From Eremophila alpestris peregrina (lineage: Eukaryota > Chordata > Aves > Passeriformes > Alaudidae), in the NCBI GenBank assembly GCA_009792885.1, contig WMCF01000003.1:13968447-14032446 (forward strand): DNA of 64,000 bases, read 5' to 3'. The notes under the pieces are model-generated. The model made no database searches. It was given only the letters and a program-made list of their open reading frames with translations, and was not told the origin of the DNA. Each line of letters opens with the position of its first letter. Within the stretch, counting starts at the first letter, position 1. A program made the position numbers and the translations under genes. Positions 1 to 13,400 of this stretch are shown one piece after another.

Positions 1-383
1 TACCTTGGGTATTGCTTCATTTCCTGTTTGCTCCCAGCAGCCGCCTCCTTTGCTGTAACTCCGGGCCATTATGCAGGCTAATATCAAACAGGTGGAAGGG
101 GTAAACATTAAAAAAAACCCCTCTGAACAACCCAACGTGTCCTTCCTCTCCTCAATGGGCACGATGGTATTTTCAGGAAATGGGTAATAGCTGCAGGTGC
201 TAGAAAATGAACTACATGTATAAGAATGCCTGGAGTTTGAGTGTTGAAAATACACAGACAAATAACTTTTACTGTGAATAGGTTATTCTAAATAGGTAAG
301 CACTAATGCAAGGTCCCCTTGACAAAGCATCCCATGCACACTTCTGCTGTAACAACAGTTGTCTTGCTCTGAGTCCTCCAATA
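1..383. other. Noncoding sequence, nothing recognised
   Basis: No repeat or coding exon was recognised. It is AT-rich with short A runs near 110. Confidence 0.7.
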
Positions 384-883
384 CCATAGAATGGTTTGCG
401 TTGGAAGGGGCCTTAAAAATCATCTCATCCCAAGCCTTCTGACATGGGCAAGGACACCTTCCACTAGACCAGACTGCTCAAAGTCCCATTTAACCTGGCC
501 TTGACACTTCAAGGATGGGCCATCCATAATTTCTCTGGGCAACCTATTCCAGTCTCTGAATACTCTCACAATTTAGAGTTTCTTCTTCTTGTATAACCTA
601 AACCTACCTTCTTCCAGCTTAAAGCAAATTCCCCTTGTTCTATTACTACATGCTCTTGTTCAAAGTCCCTCTCCACGTCACTTGGAGCTCCCTTTGGATA
701 CTAGAAGGCTCTCCCCAGAGCCTTCTCCAGGCTGAACAATCCCAACTCTCTCAGCTTTTCCTCACAGGAGAGGTGCTCCAGCCCTCTGATCATTTTCATG
801 GCCCTCTTCTGGATCCATTTCAACACGTCTGTGTCCTTCTAGTGCTGAAAATCCAGAGCTGGATGCAGTATTCCAGGGAGGAA
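384..883 (-). mobile_element. CR1 LINE, 5'-truncated 3' end
   Basis: Minus orientation. The 3' terminus at about 384-394 carries the CR1-type end (ATTCTATGG on the minus strand). The 5' part encodes a decayed reverse-transcriptase C-terminus: LEYCIQLW is readable near 870-847 before the frame breaks. Similarity to the avian CR1 3' region is continuous for about 500 bases. It is an inactive, diverged copy. Confidence 0.93.
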
Positions 884-3800
884 TGAGAGTTTGGGGCAGC
901 CAGGCTGGCTCCCAGTTACAACACAATGCACAAAACACACAACAGCACAGGGTCAAAACCTGGACTGGGAACTGCCATGCCCTCACCTATTCCAACCTGT
1001 CCCCAGTGTGTTTCTCTCTGCAGGATTTGGGGCCTTGGTTGAGGGAGCAGGTGACAGTACCAAGAAAAAGCAAATACCCTCCTGCTGTAGGATGTCCATA
1101 GGCAAGTCTGAGTGTAGCTATGTGTGCACACACTGGTCTGATCTGATCACCTGAGGTTCATGAATGGCTCAGATGCTTTATAGGTTAGGCACTCGGCATA
1201 ACACTTTCCTGACACGTGCTGGATCATTTAGTTTGTTGTCATCTATGTGACAATAACTTAAGGTGGTCTTTTCCCCAGGAGGAAGGCAAGCAAGGCATAA
1301 CAGTATCAGGAGTTGCTCCCTTGGCTTTACTTGTCCACTCAGGTCTGGGAAACCATATCCCTGAGCCCATTTCACCAGCTTCACTTTGGAAATCAGTATC
1401 ATAGTTAGCTGTCAATAACTCACTCCATTTACTGCTCTCAGCTGCTCAGGAGGACACGGCAGACTCTGAGCTGGGTAAGGTTACTGCATGATAACAGCAA
1501 TTCTTAAGTCAAATAGGCTGATGAGGCTCTCCCTAGACAGTGACAAGCCTTGGATTTCCCATAGAAACGTGTTGAGGACTCTCCCCCTCTTCTCCTTCGC
1601 AGGTCTGGTTCCCCAGCCCCAGCCCCTGCAGTGGTGGAGCTGAGTGGCTGTGGGCACTTGATGCTGATTAAATTCTGCTGACTGAGGAAGATGTCAAATT
1701 CTACCCAAAGCAGAGAGCCGCCAAGGAAAAGCTGCTTTTCTTTGCTTTTGACAGCTGGAGCCATGAATTTAAGCAGAGGTCTCACCTTCAGGCAAGTCAA
1801 CAGCTGGGCAGGGAGCAGCCTCTCTTAAAGAGAGAGTGCACCGTATTTTGCTGGAGTTCAGTGTTGCCAGGAGGTGAACGAGTTGAAGTGCAAGAGAACA
1901 TTTATGTAAAACCCCAGGTGCAGCTGGGTTTTTTGTTTTCAGCTTGTTTTTGGTTTTTTTTTCTTTTACTAGAGAAAGACCAAGTAACAAACAAGAAAGA
2001 GGAAATGAAAACAGTCTTAATTCCCACCCTTGGTGGTTCTCATCTTTCATTTCCCCTGCCCTATGAACAAGGAGAAGATGCAGCATGTGTCTGTACAGGA
2101 AGTTCCCAAACCCAAAGTCCCTTTGCTAAGAAGTCCATGCACTGCGTCACATCTATTTTTATACTTTTTTAATACTATCGTTATTTTCATATGTATGCCA
2201 TGCCATTCCTCAGGAAACAGTGGCTCTATTGATCAGTAATTGGGTCCATAAAACTCTTCCCTGTTTCTAAATCTGTCTGTTCACAATAGCCATCCAAAGC
2301 TCTTTCTGCTGAGGAGCTGCTTCTTGCCTTTGCAGTGTGAAATCTGCCTGCCCAGTTCAGGGGCCAGTGGGTGGGAGCTCCCATAACAAAATATCACTGC
2401 CCTAACTAAATCACTGCAAATCACTGCAAACATTATTGGCAGTATCACCTAAAAGACTGAGGGCTGAATGGCACTAAGATATGATCAGGCTTCACTCACA
2501 CACTATACTTTCTGAGTCCAAAAGAGAAACTTCGTCACTGCAGGGCCAGGCTGTGTGATGTTGAATTTTCAGTTGAATTTTGAGCAGAAACCAGGACCCA
2601 GAGGAGGTTCAGACCTTCCAGGAGGCAGAAGGTGCAGCACAGAGTCAGTCACATGGCCACTGTCACATCGTGTAGCTCATGTGTGTGACATTGTAGCAGG
2701 TGTGACTGGCCAGAGGTGTGAAATGCAGTGGAGCCTTGCTATTGCCCTTTCCTACCCTCCACAAAGCCACAGCTGCTTAAAGTACTCTGGCCACCAGACA
2801 AGAAATCTGGGGGTGCTCCTAAACTCTCTTGTGGGAAAGCCAGCTTTTGGGAAGGATTAGATATTACGTGGACCAAAAGGAAAGTGTATAGCTGTCCAGT
2901 TTGCAGTCAGATGGTGAGGGACATCCTGGGCTCCACAGGCTGGTCTCAGGGATGTTTAGGTTCTTCATGCAGCAGGTGCCTAGTGCAAAGTGCACAAGCA
3001 ATCCTGAGTAGGGCAGGGAGGCCAAGGCTCTGGCTAGTGTGTGTCCTGGCCAGTAGGCATCATAACCATAACCACTCTTTTTCTCTCCAACATACCCAAT
3101 TTTCTTCCCCTTCCCAGCTGAAGACCTCCAAGAGAAGAAATGTCCCACCCCAGTCTCTCCCCTGATCATTGCCACACTTTCTAGGGAGGTGGGAAATGTG
3201 AATTTTAAACCCTTCAGAAGGGAATTATGTCCATCTCCACAGTACCTTAAAAATACTAAATGAGAGTTCTCTCCTTGGTTAGGATGGAAGAAGTCCTAAT
3301 GGACTCAACCATGTTTAAAATTACTATTGTCAATTACTTTGTGGCATTTAATGTTTATCCTGGGATGACTCACCAAGCTCTGGTGATGAACACAGGTTCA
3401 TCATCATCATCAGTGTTGCTTTGCAGGGGGGGAAAAATCCCTAACAAAAACCAGCAAGAGTCATCATCCAGCCCAAGAGGGAAAAGGAGGGAATAGCAGA
3501 GAGAAGAAATATTTTGTGTCTGGACCTCCATTATGTCTGTATGGAGTAGAAGTCACAGTTCTCTGGCCTGCAAACACTGAAATGCTAGTAAGCACTGTGA
3601 GAGCACTTAGATAGGACTTTTCTATGAATGTTGTGAGTTGAAATACCCGTTGAAAGCAGGTATTGCAGAGCTAAGCCCAACTGAGGTTATCAACATTAAA
3701 ATTTAGGGCATGGAAACCAAAACTCCATCCAGATCCCAGCATTAATACAGACAGGCCCTCTTTGGATTTAGCCTGACCTATTTTTTTTTCCTAAAATCTT

Positions 3801-5599
3801 TCATCTTTAGCTCCATCAGTGGTAGAATGTTGAAGGTGATTGTTAAAAATGTGTTGTCTTATTTATCAAACAAGGAGGCAAACAGACAAGGAGGCAAGCA
3901 AACAAACAAAAAGTTTTCTTACTATTTTGTTGTGATGGCATAGATGGAAGATAAAATCCCATTTCTGCCATAATAGCAATGACTAGCACCCTAAATCCTT
4001 TTCAGAAATTCATGCCAAATCTCAGCTTTCAAACATTTTTAAGTGCAAAGGCATTTGGAACACCTGAAGAAGTTATATTTCAAGTAGAATTGAAAGACAG
4101 AGACCACTTCTTGCTTGAAAGCAAGACAGCATGGAAATCTGGTGCCAGACTTATTTCTTGCTACATTTTCTGCCTCATTTTACAGCCTCCTACTGTTCAG
4201 GTGGGGCTCTGAAAGAGCAGAAATTTGGATGGCTGAGTGTTTTTCTGAATGCCATTTTTAAATGCTATGGCATTCACCATCACCTTCTCAAGAAAGATCC
4301 TGGGTACAGCTGAAACCAGCAAGACATGAAATGAAAAGGGACAGTTTGTTGTGAGCATTGCAGCTAGAACTGCCAGCTTTGTGATTTTAGAAGAGAAACT
4401 TTACCATCAGCATGTCGTGACATTTTTGATGTGATGCCTGATGATGTGTGGGTGGATTGCAATGCCACATGTTGTTATTTCAGTGTATTGTCATCATCAG
4501 GGTTCACTGAAGCATTGCTGTGTTTCAGCAGAGCATCGTTATCTCCTCTAGCAGCTTCAGCTCAGCCAATCCTAACAGATTCACAGATATTTGGGGTATT
4601 AAAAAAAAGTCTACTTTGCCTAGATTTGCATCTTAATAGTCTAGCAAAGCAGATAACTGGAAGCAATTTAATAGAAAATTATTTTTAAATGTAGCTGCAT
4701 ACATTCATAGTGGAGGCCTCATATTCACTTCAGTCTTTTCAGAGAAGGGAAGTTTGCCTAGTTATTTTTGCAAATAAACATGCAGTTTCCATTTAATGCA
4801 ATAATTACAATTAAAGAACATATTAGAAGAATATAACGAAACAATTTTCTCCTGAAGAGATAAAACTATTCTTATAAAAACATCAATTATAAACTTTTCT
4901 TCTAGTTCCTAGTGGAAACAAAGAAGGATCCTTTTTGTCAAGGAGAGATGCAAATAACATCATTAGCTTGCTATACAAAATGGATCATGAAATACTGGGG
5001 CAAATATCAACTATGCCTTCTAGAAATTCAGCTTTAAATTAACACTAATGGAAGTCATAGGATGACAGCTTTCCCTGCCACACTGAAGATACAGGGCACA
5101 TTGCACAGACCTAGCTGAATTTGAAAGAGAATCCAGAATACAGTCTGCAGTTAAGTGAGCTAGGATCTGTTTAAGCACAGTTGTGTATTCATTTGGATAG
5201 CAGCTTCCCACACGGGCCATGTCCTGCGACTGTGCTGAGATTATGTGAGCTGTGTGAAGGACCTCTGTGTCCCTATTACCAGGAAATAGTTAATATTCTT
5301 CCCCACTGGGGCCCACATGCACCTGCACAAGTGTGGTGTGTGGTTTCTTCTTGCAGCTGCATCTGTGACTGCTGCTGCCTGCACAGAGGTTTTAAAGTGT
5401 AAGTGGAGAGCTGGTAAGGCTGCCCTTCAGTGGCACTGCAGACTCAAGGGCTGCTGCAGAAGCACTGAAACCACTCTCTGAGGAAAGAAGTGGGTTCAGC
5501 AAAGTGTGTTTCACAGCTGTTAATATAATATCTCTGGAAAATTCAACACTTATTATAAATTTACCAATTAATGATGTATCCTCATAGTGCCATTCTGGA
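884..5599. other. Intergenic, no gene recognised
   Basis: Open frames are short and show no known protein pattern on either strand. Minor features are a T-rich stretch at 1928-1970, a direct repeat of AAATCACTGC at 2407-2430 and a (TCA)n run at 3398-3412. Confidence 0.7.
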
Positions 5600-5705
5600 G
5601 TTGCTGTCTATTATTATCTTGATTTTCCCAGAGGAAGAAAATGAGGCTGTGAGACTAACTAATTTGCCTAAGGTCATTGAGAGCAAACCTGTGACAGATC
5701 CAGAT
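5600..5705 (-). repeat. MIR SINE relic
   Basis: On the plus strand: ATTATTATCTTGATTTTCCC, then a GAGGCTGTGAGACTAA block, then TTTGCCTAAGGTCATTGAGAG. This is the reverse complement of the MIR core and 3' part (CTTGGGCAAGTCACTTAACC... GGGGATAATAAT). It is diverged but ordered correctly. Confidence 0.75.
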
Positions 5706-8700
5706 ACATGATGAAGATCTTTCCCAGCCCTGTAGTGTGGCTGTTCAGGCTCTTTGCTTCTCCCTTAGTTTGCTATCTGAATTCCTTGAGCAGAAGGAGG
5801 ACTATTTTTGTCCCAATTGCTAAAACCCATCATTCACAATATCTGCTCCCTCTCAGGAATGAGATGATTATGGGGGTCAGTAGTCAGAAGAGAGAGTTAT
5901 CAGCTAGCCCTGGGCTCTAGGAGCAGTGATTAGGATCATCTGTTATTAACCACAGACGCATGCTTTGGAGCAGAAGTGCTCCAAATTCTCCTCTGCATCT
6001 GAGATCTGTCTGGTGTGAGGGTGATATATGGGAGGGAAGAGATTGTGTTCACTGATTCCACAAGGTGATGTGATTTAGAGGAGCTAGATTGTTGTTTTGC
6101 TCTGTTTCCATCATGTGATCCCCTCAAGGCTCATATACCACTGAAGGATCGCCAGAGTCGAGGGGCTGCTTGCCCTTCACACTCCTTTTCTGCACCATTC
6201 CTTCCCCCAGCATGCTCCCCGTGGGGTGGTGGGAGAGTGACAATTGGCACATGAGCCAAATCTGCTGCCTTTGGACTGATGGAGACTTTTTTCCCCCAGG
6301 CAACATTTTTAAGCCAAGGATTTCAATGTCAACCTTGCTTTTAAGAGAGTGTGTGCTGTTATCTTTAGGTTTACAACTTTCTGAAAAGAAAAGGAGATTT
6401 ATAGGAAGAAATATGATAGTGCCTATATGCACCTTATCATGCAAGACAGGCAGACAAACGTAGCTACATGAAGAATTACTGCATGTGGTTGTTGGTGCAT
6501 GGTTGCACAGGGAGTTTTTACTTAGGCTGACACACAGAGCTACTCATTTTAAGCAAAAAACAAGGGTGAGAGATCATGCAAGTGGAAGAGATGCTGTCTT
6601 TGTTTTTTGTGTGTACCTTTTGGTGGAAAAATTCTCCCTGTCTGCTCTAACAGTAGCTGTATTTGGGTTAAAAACACGAAATGTCTCAGCATAAATCACT
6701 GAAGTTTTTCCTTCTTTTGGAGACTTGGTTTCCCCCTTCCCCCCTGCTTCTTGGCTTTGTTTTATTTAACCTAAAGTAAAAGCCTCCTGAATTTTTTTGT
6801 GAGTAGGAAAAGCCTATCCCTCTGTTGCACAGCAAGTGACGCCCATTTTATCTGGTTTAGAAGAACAAAAGTTATAGGAAAGATTCCTGGGAAATGTCTT
6901 TTTACTGCCATAGCCCTAAGCCTTGATAAGAACTCCATCAAGCTGATACTCCCACACATACATATGTAACAGGTGGCCACTGCTCCCAAACAACCTGCTA
7001 CCAAAAGAGAATGAGGCATTTTCTCACAATATTTCGATTAGATAAACATTTTGAAACTCTGTCTTCATGCATGCTGTCAAACCCCTGCCTAAAAGGCCAG
7101 GCCACACTGCAGCAAGTTTGACTTGGAGGAGAGAAAACTGGGGAAACAGGACTTCATTGTCACAAACCCTTTTTCACATTCAAGCATTAGAGTTTCCCTT
7201 AAGGAATTGAAGGCTCCACCTCTGAATTTCTCTTCTGGTGTTCAGCAGCTCTGAGCAGAGCAGCTTTGTCATTAGGCTCCAGCTGTCCTGGGCAAGTCAT
7301 TTGCTTGTGAACTTCCAAGCTTCTCCACTTGATATAACTCATGCAACAGGGCCTTTTTCTCCAATTCATTCCATATCTGGCCCATTTTAGGCAAAGGCAA
7401 GAGCTTCAGCAGGAAAGCAAATGCTCGTGAACTTTTTGTATTGATTCTGGAGCACCTGGATCCAACATCTGCTGCTAGCCAGGCCAAACAGGAAGTAAAA
7501 GCAAGAGAAAGATGGCCCTACTAATGGTGGGAGGCTCCCAGGGTGCACACCTAGTCCAGGGGAGCCTCACAGGTGAGAGCAGTACGGGAAAAGCAATGCC
7601 TTCATCTGCTCTGGAGCTAAGGCTCTGGGATACTTTGGTGACACTTGAGGCTAAAAGTCGCTCGTTGCCTGGCTTGGCAGCTCCTCAGCCCTTTGCTGGA
7701 GGTTCCTCCTCTCCAGCAGGACTCCCATTGCCTGGTAGATGAAGCCTCAATGCCTGGAGGTTTTGCCTCAGCCAGGGCCTCCACTGAGCTCTGCTGGGCA
7801 TCAGGTGCTGAAGCAAAGCAAACTTCACTCACCTCTTGCATCCGCAGGCCAGCGAGCACAGGCTTGGCCCCCTCAGCAAGTGTTGCTTTTTATCTGTGCC
7901 CTGTGCATTTCAAAATCACTACTAAATGCAGTGAAGCCATCTGCCTCTGGCCATACCAAAGAAATTCAAGTTATTACCAGTAACACCAAATAAGGCAATA
8001 AAAGACATTGCTTAGTTTGCACAACCTTTTATTTTCCTTCCTAGAACTATTTTTAGTTAAACAATTTTCTGCCAAAAAAGCTCTGTCTGTGTCCAGAACT
8101 GCCCTGGTCATCGGCGCTGTTACCAGGGACTCGAGCTTTATGGCCCTCATAACTCCAGAGGGCGAAAGGTCGAGCTGTGGAGCCTTTGTGTCAGCTCCAC
8201 ATTTCTCTTTAAACACATGTGAGAGACAAAGCTCCCCTGAGACCCCCATGGAAACTGCCTCCAGGGGAGGGGAGAGGGTGAGAGAGCGCTGGCCTGGCAG
8301 ATAAAAGCAACATCAAAAGGAGCAGGGAGCAGCTGTCCATCTGGAGAAGCAAACTTTTTTTCTTCTTCTTTTAGGAGAAAGAGATTGTCTCAAAGGATAG
8401 TCTCAAAAAATTTTGCATGGAAGAAGAAAAAAAAAAAAAAAAAACAAACCAACAACCAACCCACTAGCAAGGGGGAGGGCAGAAAAGCCCCCGCAGCAAA
8501 CAGAAGGAGGTGCTGCTTGGCAAAAGTCCCAGGCTGGATCATTTAAATCACTTTTAGTGCCTCCAAATGCCCGTTGCTGCCTCTGTTTATAGAGTCACAG
8601 CGAGAGGCCTGAAGAGAATATATTTCCCAAAGCAACATCTGAGCTTGGGAATGAATCAAAACTCACTTCATACACAGCAAACCCTATTTCCTCTGACCAA

Positions 8701-10199
8701 GCTTTTGTTCTGTTGCTGGGTTTGGTGTCAGCCTCCAACCCAACAAGAAAAACCCCACAGTTTGATGACCAGATAGCTAAGTGTGTTTAGGGCAGGGAGG
8801 GTTTCACTACACAGGCTTTCCAGTATGTGTAATTGCCAATTATAAACAATAAACAGTCTGCATATAGGTATTTGTATGTATCAGCACAGCAATGTATGTG
8901 TAGTTCTTCAGTGTTTCAAACTGACAAATTGCCTATCTATACCATTCTTTACAGATACAGAAAGCTCTTATCCTAGGCTGTAGCTACTAAAATAGTTACT
9001 CAAACAAAATATGTACCCACCCCAAAATGGCAAGAAAACTGCAGTCAAACTCAACAAATTAAGCAAATCCCAGTCAACATCATAAATGGAACTGACAGAA
9101 CTACCTCCTACTCCTGCCATTGTTCAAGGGCTTCCCATCATGTTTACTTGCACCTGAAAACACTTAAGAAGATGCTGACAATATTTTTCACATTTCAATG
9201 TGAAAAAACAAAATATATCTTAAAAATCAGACAGAGAGTGAAATAAGACCAAGAGAGTCTAACTCATTTTTTGCCAATCCAGCTCTCATTATGAAGCTGA
9301 AAGTTTGAAATTGAGTACCCAAGAGGATGCCAGGCTGCAGCTGTTGGAGACTCTTAAACTCTGCACTGGTGAAGTGAAAATGTTGCAAATGGCCTGTAAC
9401 ATGTTCATCTATCCTATGCTATTCCTCACATGGAAATACCTGAAAGATTCGCACGTGTCCAGGAGTGTACCTCATACCAAAGGGAGAATGGATGACGGAC
9501 AGAAGCAATACCCCTGTTCCCTCACAAGGTGGACAGCACCTTGAGGTGCTCCCTGCTTGCAAAGTCCAGCACAGCATCACTGCCCTGCTGCAGGAACCAG
9601 ATCTTCCTTCCTCTCAGCAGTGTGGGTACAAGCCACAGCCAGGGGCAGGTACCCAGCCAGCTGCACCAGACAAGTGGTCAGCCCTGCCCTGGTGACCCCT
9701 GACACCCTGTGGGGTGCTTCACAAGTGTGTCTCAAAACAACTCAGCTCCTGCAATAGCATCTGTGCAGGGCTTCTGCATCCACAGAGCAGCGAGAGGGAC
9801 CCCACTCACAATTCACCAGGGTGCTCCCAAAATGCTGTGGTGGAATCCAGAGGGCAGGCAAATGTGCCTGAGTGTGTCCAGTACGCTGCAGGCAGCATGT
9901 TGCACACAGTGCTACAGACCTTGCCAGCCTGGGGGACAAGGGCAGGAGCTGTGGGGTGATCTCCTGGGAACTAAGCTGAGATGTCATCCTCAGCAGTGAA
10001 GGGAGAGAGCAATGCTGTCTGTACTCTGTACTGGCATGAATTATTTTAGCCAACCCACAACAGTCACCTGTGCACATGGGAATACCTTGAGAAGACAGAT
10101 ACATCCATCTGCAGTGCTCTCCATGGCTCCTGTCCCCAGTTCAGGCATTCCCTGTGCCAAGGGCAGAGCCAATCCCTGCCTTCCTCACAGAGCCCACTC
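5706..10199. other. Intergenic, no gene recognised
   Basis: No known exon. A moderately GC-rich part at 7510-7880 gives overlapping open frames in several phases that look like chance. The block at 8090-8200 retains several CpGs and could be regulatory. Confidence 0.65.
8427..8444. repeat. Poly(A) tract, 18 bases
   Basis: Uninterrupted A run followed by ACAAACCAACAACC-type low-complexity sequence. Confidence 0.95.
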
Positions 10200-10430
10200 C
10201 CACCTTCTCGCGGCAGGGATAATAAATGCCTCACGGCTGAGCGCAGCGCGGGGCCGGGCCGCTCCCCGCTCCCCGCTCCCGCCGGCACGTCCAGGGGCGG
10301 CAGATTGGCAGGTTGCTGGAGGAGGAGAGCCTCGCGGGCTGGCGGGCGGCCAGGACGCCGTGGCCTCCTGCCACAGACCCTGCATCTCGCAGGGCCAGCC
10401 TGCCAGACACGTCCCCTCGTCGCGTGACAG
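10200..10430. promoter_or_regulatory. Small isolated CpG island
   Basis: A compact GC-rich, CpG-dense stretch with three near-repeats of CTCCCCGC at 10260-10280 lies in a gene-poor region. No coding exon is recognisable on either strand. It could mark the start of an unannotated noncoding RNA or a distal regulatory element. Confidence 0.4.
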
Positions 10431-13400
10431 GCCACTGGGTTGTTTCAGAGGGTAGAAAAGATTTGAGAAGGTCTGCTTCATCACTGAGAGGCCCGTGCAG
10501 GGTCCCCTTCGCTGTCCTCACTCAGCCTGGGGTTTAGAGGGGTTGGTGGGTGAGCCTTCTCCTGGTTCTGGTTAAGAATTGGTGTCCAGGCTGCTTCAGA
10601 TGACTTTCATCTCCCCATGTTTCTGATAGGGATTCTCTGCATTTGCTCTTGTTTGTGTTTTGCAATCCACTGCTAGCATCACCAGGGTGTAGACCTTCCC
10701 CTCCCATTCTCCATCAGTGCAGAAAGGCAGCCAGCCCAGGAGAGCCCAGGACCCTCACTGACCCACCCATTGGGACAGTGGTGCAGGTGAGCTCCTGTCA
10801 AATCTGGATGCAGATAGCCAGTGGCTCTTTATACCTCAGCTGTGTCTGTAGTCACTGGTGGTCTTTTACCCGAAAGCTGGGTTTCTGTGAGTCCCCACAT
10901 ATCAAACTGCTACTTCCAGCCCCGCTGTCCTGGCATGGCTCCAATCCCAGCTTCCAGAGTGGGAAAAAGCAGAGAGCCTCTCCTTCCAAGCAGCTCTGGT
11001 GCCCAGTCCCACTCGCAGCCCCACAAACCCGAAAGCTGGCTCTGATGGTGTTGGTGAAGAAGAGAGTGCTATTTTTCCCTCAACAATGGGCTATCTGCCA
11101 TGAACCACAGATTCAAATTGTGGTGAAGACCACGGATGCCCATATATACACGTTTTCAGATGTGTGCTCTTTTTCCAGGGATAAATATCTCCAGCTGGAT
11201 ATTTTTGGATATTTTTCTTTTCTTTAAGCTTTATAGATTTCTCATGGTTTTCTGAATATTTGGTTGGCCCAGGAGGTCAACAGCCCCTTGCTGTGCTGCA
11301 GCACATCCCAGAGTTGCTGACTGGTGTCCAGGAGTCACCCCAGTAAGTCCAATGCCCAGACCCAATGCACGCACACTGCCCCAAATATCTAAATATCAGT
11401 CTAGAATGCAAAGAATAGCAGGACACACACATGCTGTGCATCTGTCTGCAAAATCTTAAACAGAAATATGGGAGCCCTACAGCAGAATTTGTGGCAAATG
11501 CATTACTCAAGCCTACTTGAGTCTATTCTTAGTGTCTTCCCCTCCATAGTAACAGGTCATGTTAACAGACTGGTAGTACTTGCGTGATCTCTCAGATTCC
11601 TCATTATTATCTCCCAACTGTGTCTGGAGCAGAAGTTTCTGACATTGCTCACTGCTGTGGTGGCCACTTCTTGTTCCTGTGGTGCACACTGTACGAAGGC
11701 TACTCATCTAATTTCCCCATGACCTCATGGCACTGGATTTGCACCCCACAGCTCCAATGGCTTAGATGGAATTATTCCAGACATAGCTGAATATAATTTC
11801 TATGAGAATCTGGACTGTATTTTAACCACATTTAGCCCCTGACTATGTTTCAATTATGTTTCACCTTCCACAGACATATAAAATGCTCTTGCACTGGCAC
11901 ACTGTTGCAGTGAGGGCAGCCCAGGAGCTGCTCTGATCAGCAGGGCAGAACGTATCGGGGCAGAACCGAGTGTTTCTGATGGCTGGACTGAAGCTGGGAC
12001 CTGTGCATCTGCTGGACAGCCATCTGAGACTGAATCTTGCCCTTCTTAGTATGCTTTGTTTGAGCATGTTAAAAATTGCTTGCAAAAACAACATCTGAAA
12101 GAAATCCTTCCAGTTTTAAGGGTAAATGTCCAGAATGTTAATTTATTAAAGCAAGTCCCACCAGACCATGCACAGGCTCTGAAGAAATGGCCCAGAGGCG
12201 CACAGCGGACTGAGAGCAAATCCTAAGAGTTTGTCAGAGCAAACTCTTATACGAGTTGCTTTCTTGTTGTTTCCACACCGAGCACTTCTCGTGCTCCAAA
12301 GGATTTGAAAGACCCCGAGAAAGACTGCACAATGAAAGTGTTCCTGTTAATGCAGCACCCTCATCAAGTGTGTGAAATTTTCCCCAGGGCCTCAAGAAGC
12401 CCCATTCCTGACTCTTTGTTTTGCTTCACCAGAGCTCTGCCTGTACTGAAGGGGTTACTGTCTCGTACAATATAACAGTGGGGCTGACTTGGCTGGAACA
12501 GACATTAACTTCCACAGTAAATCTGGCAGGAGCTGGTAATTACAGAAAAAGCAGCCAGGGGTCATGGCCAGCCAATGCTCTGGAGTAACAGAGCAGAAAA
12601 TCAAAACAGAGGGGGAAGGGAAATCATATTCATCATAGTCTTAGGGCTGAGGTCGGTCTTCTCCGAACTATCAGGAGCCTGTCGTCAATTGTTATGTTTA
12701 GAAGGAGCCTCTGGAAGATGAGGTAATAATAATGTTAAACATTAACTTGTTAGTGCTCCCGCTGCACTGCAAATTCACCTCCACCCCAGCACAGCTGGGA
12801 AGGGGGAATGAATGCTCCCTGGAAACAGCCAGGAATACGGGTCACTAATTGCACTCCTGCATTTGTCCCGTTTCTGGCAGGTTTCTAGTGCTAACACGCG
12901 ACCCAAATGGTGCTGCTTCATGAGTGCTATGCTCTCCCCCCATCCTGCATTGTTTCCAATCCTCTGGAGAGCGGGTGGCAGGGCAAGGGAGGTCTGTCTG
13001 CCTGCCTGCAGCGGGCTGCTGGGCTGGCAGGGACAGCACCCGTGTGACTCCTGCACAGAGTGGCAAAGCCTCACGTACGAAGCAAGAGCAAACATCAAGT
13101 GCCTTCGTGGCATCCTGATAAAGCCTGGGAGAAAAGAAGACGGGTGATGCTCCTGCTGTCCTACAACTCCCCACAGCCCTGCACTCCTACAGGTCTCCTC
13201 CCAGCCTGAGCTGGAATAGTGGCTGCCCTATACCTGTGCCTGTAAGCAGGCTAGCAGTTCCTGAGGGTCCATCCGTGAAGTTGTGGGGTCACACAGGATG
13301 TGAAGGGTTGTAAAATGCAGGGCAACTAACAGGTAAAATAGTCCTTTGACACTGGAAAAGCCAAAAGCACTTCAGCTTTGGACTTTGGCTCTCACATGCA

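Noticed and set aside
10643..11227. 194-codon plus-strand open frame
   Set aside because: It has no recognisable domain, overlaps other equally open frames and has ordinary composition. Frames of this length are expected by chance in 64 kb.
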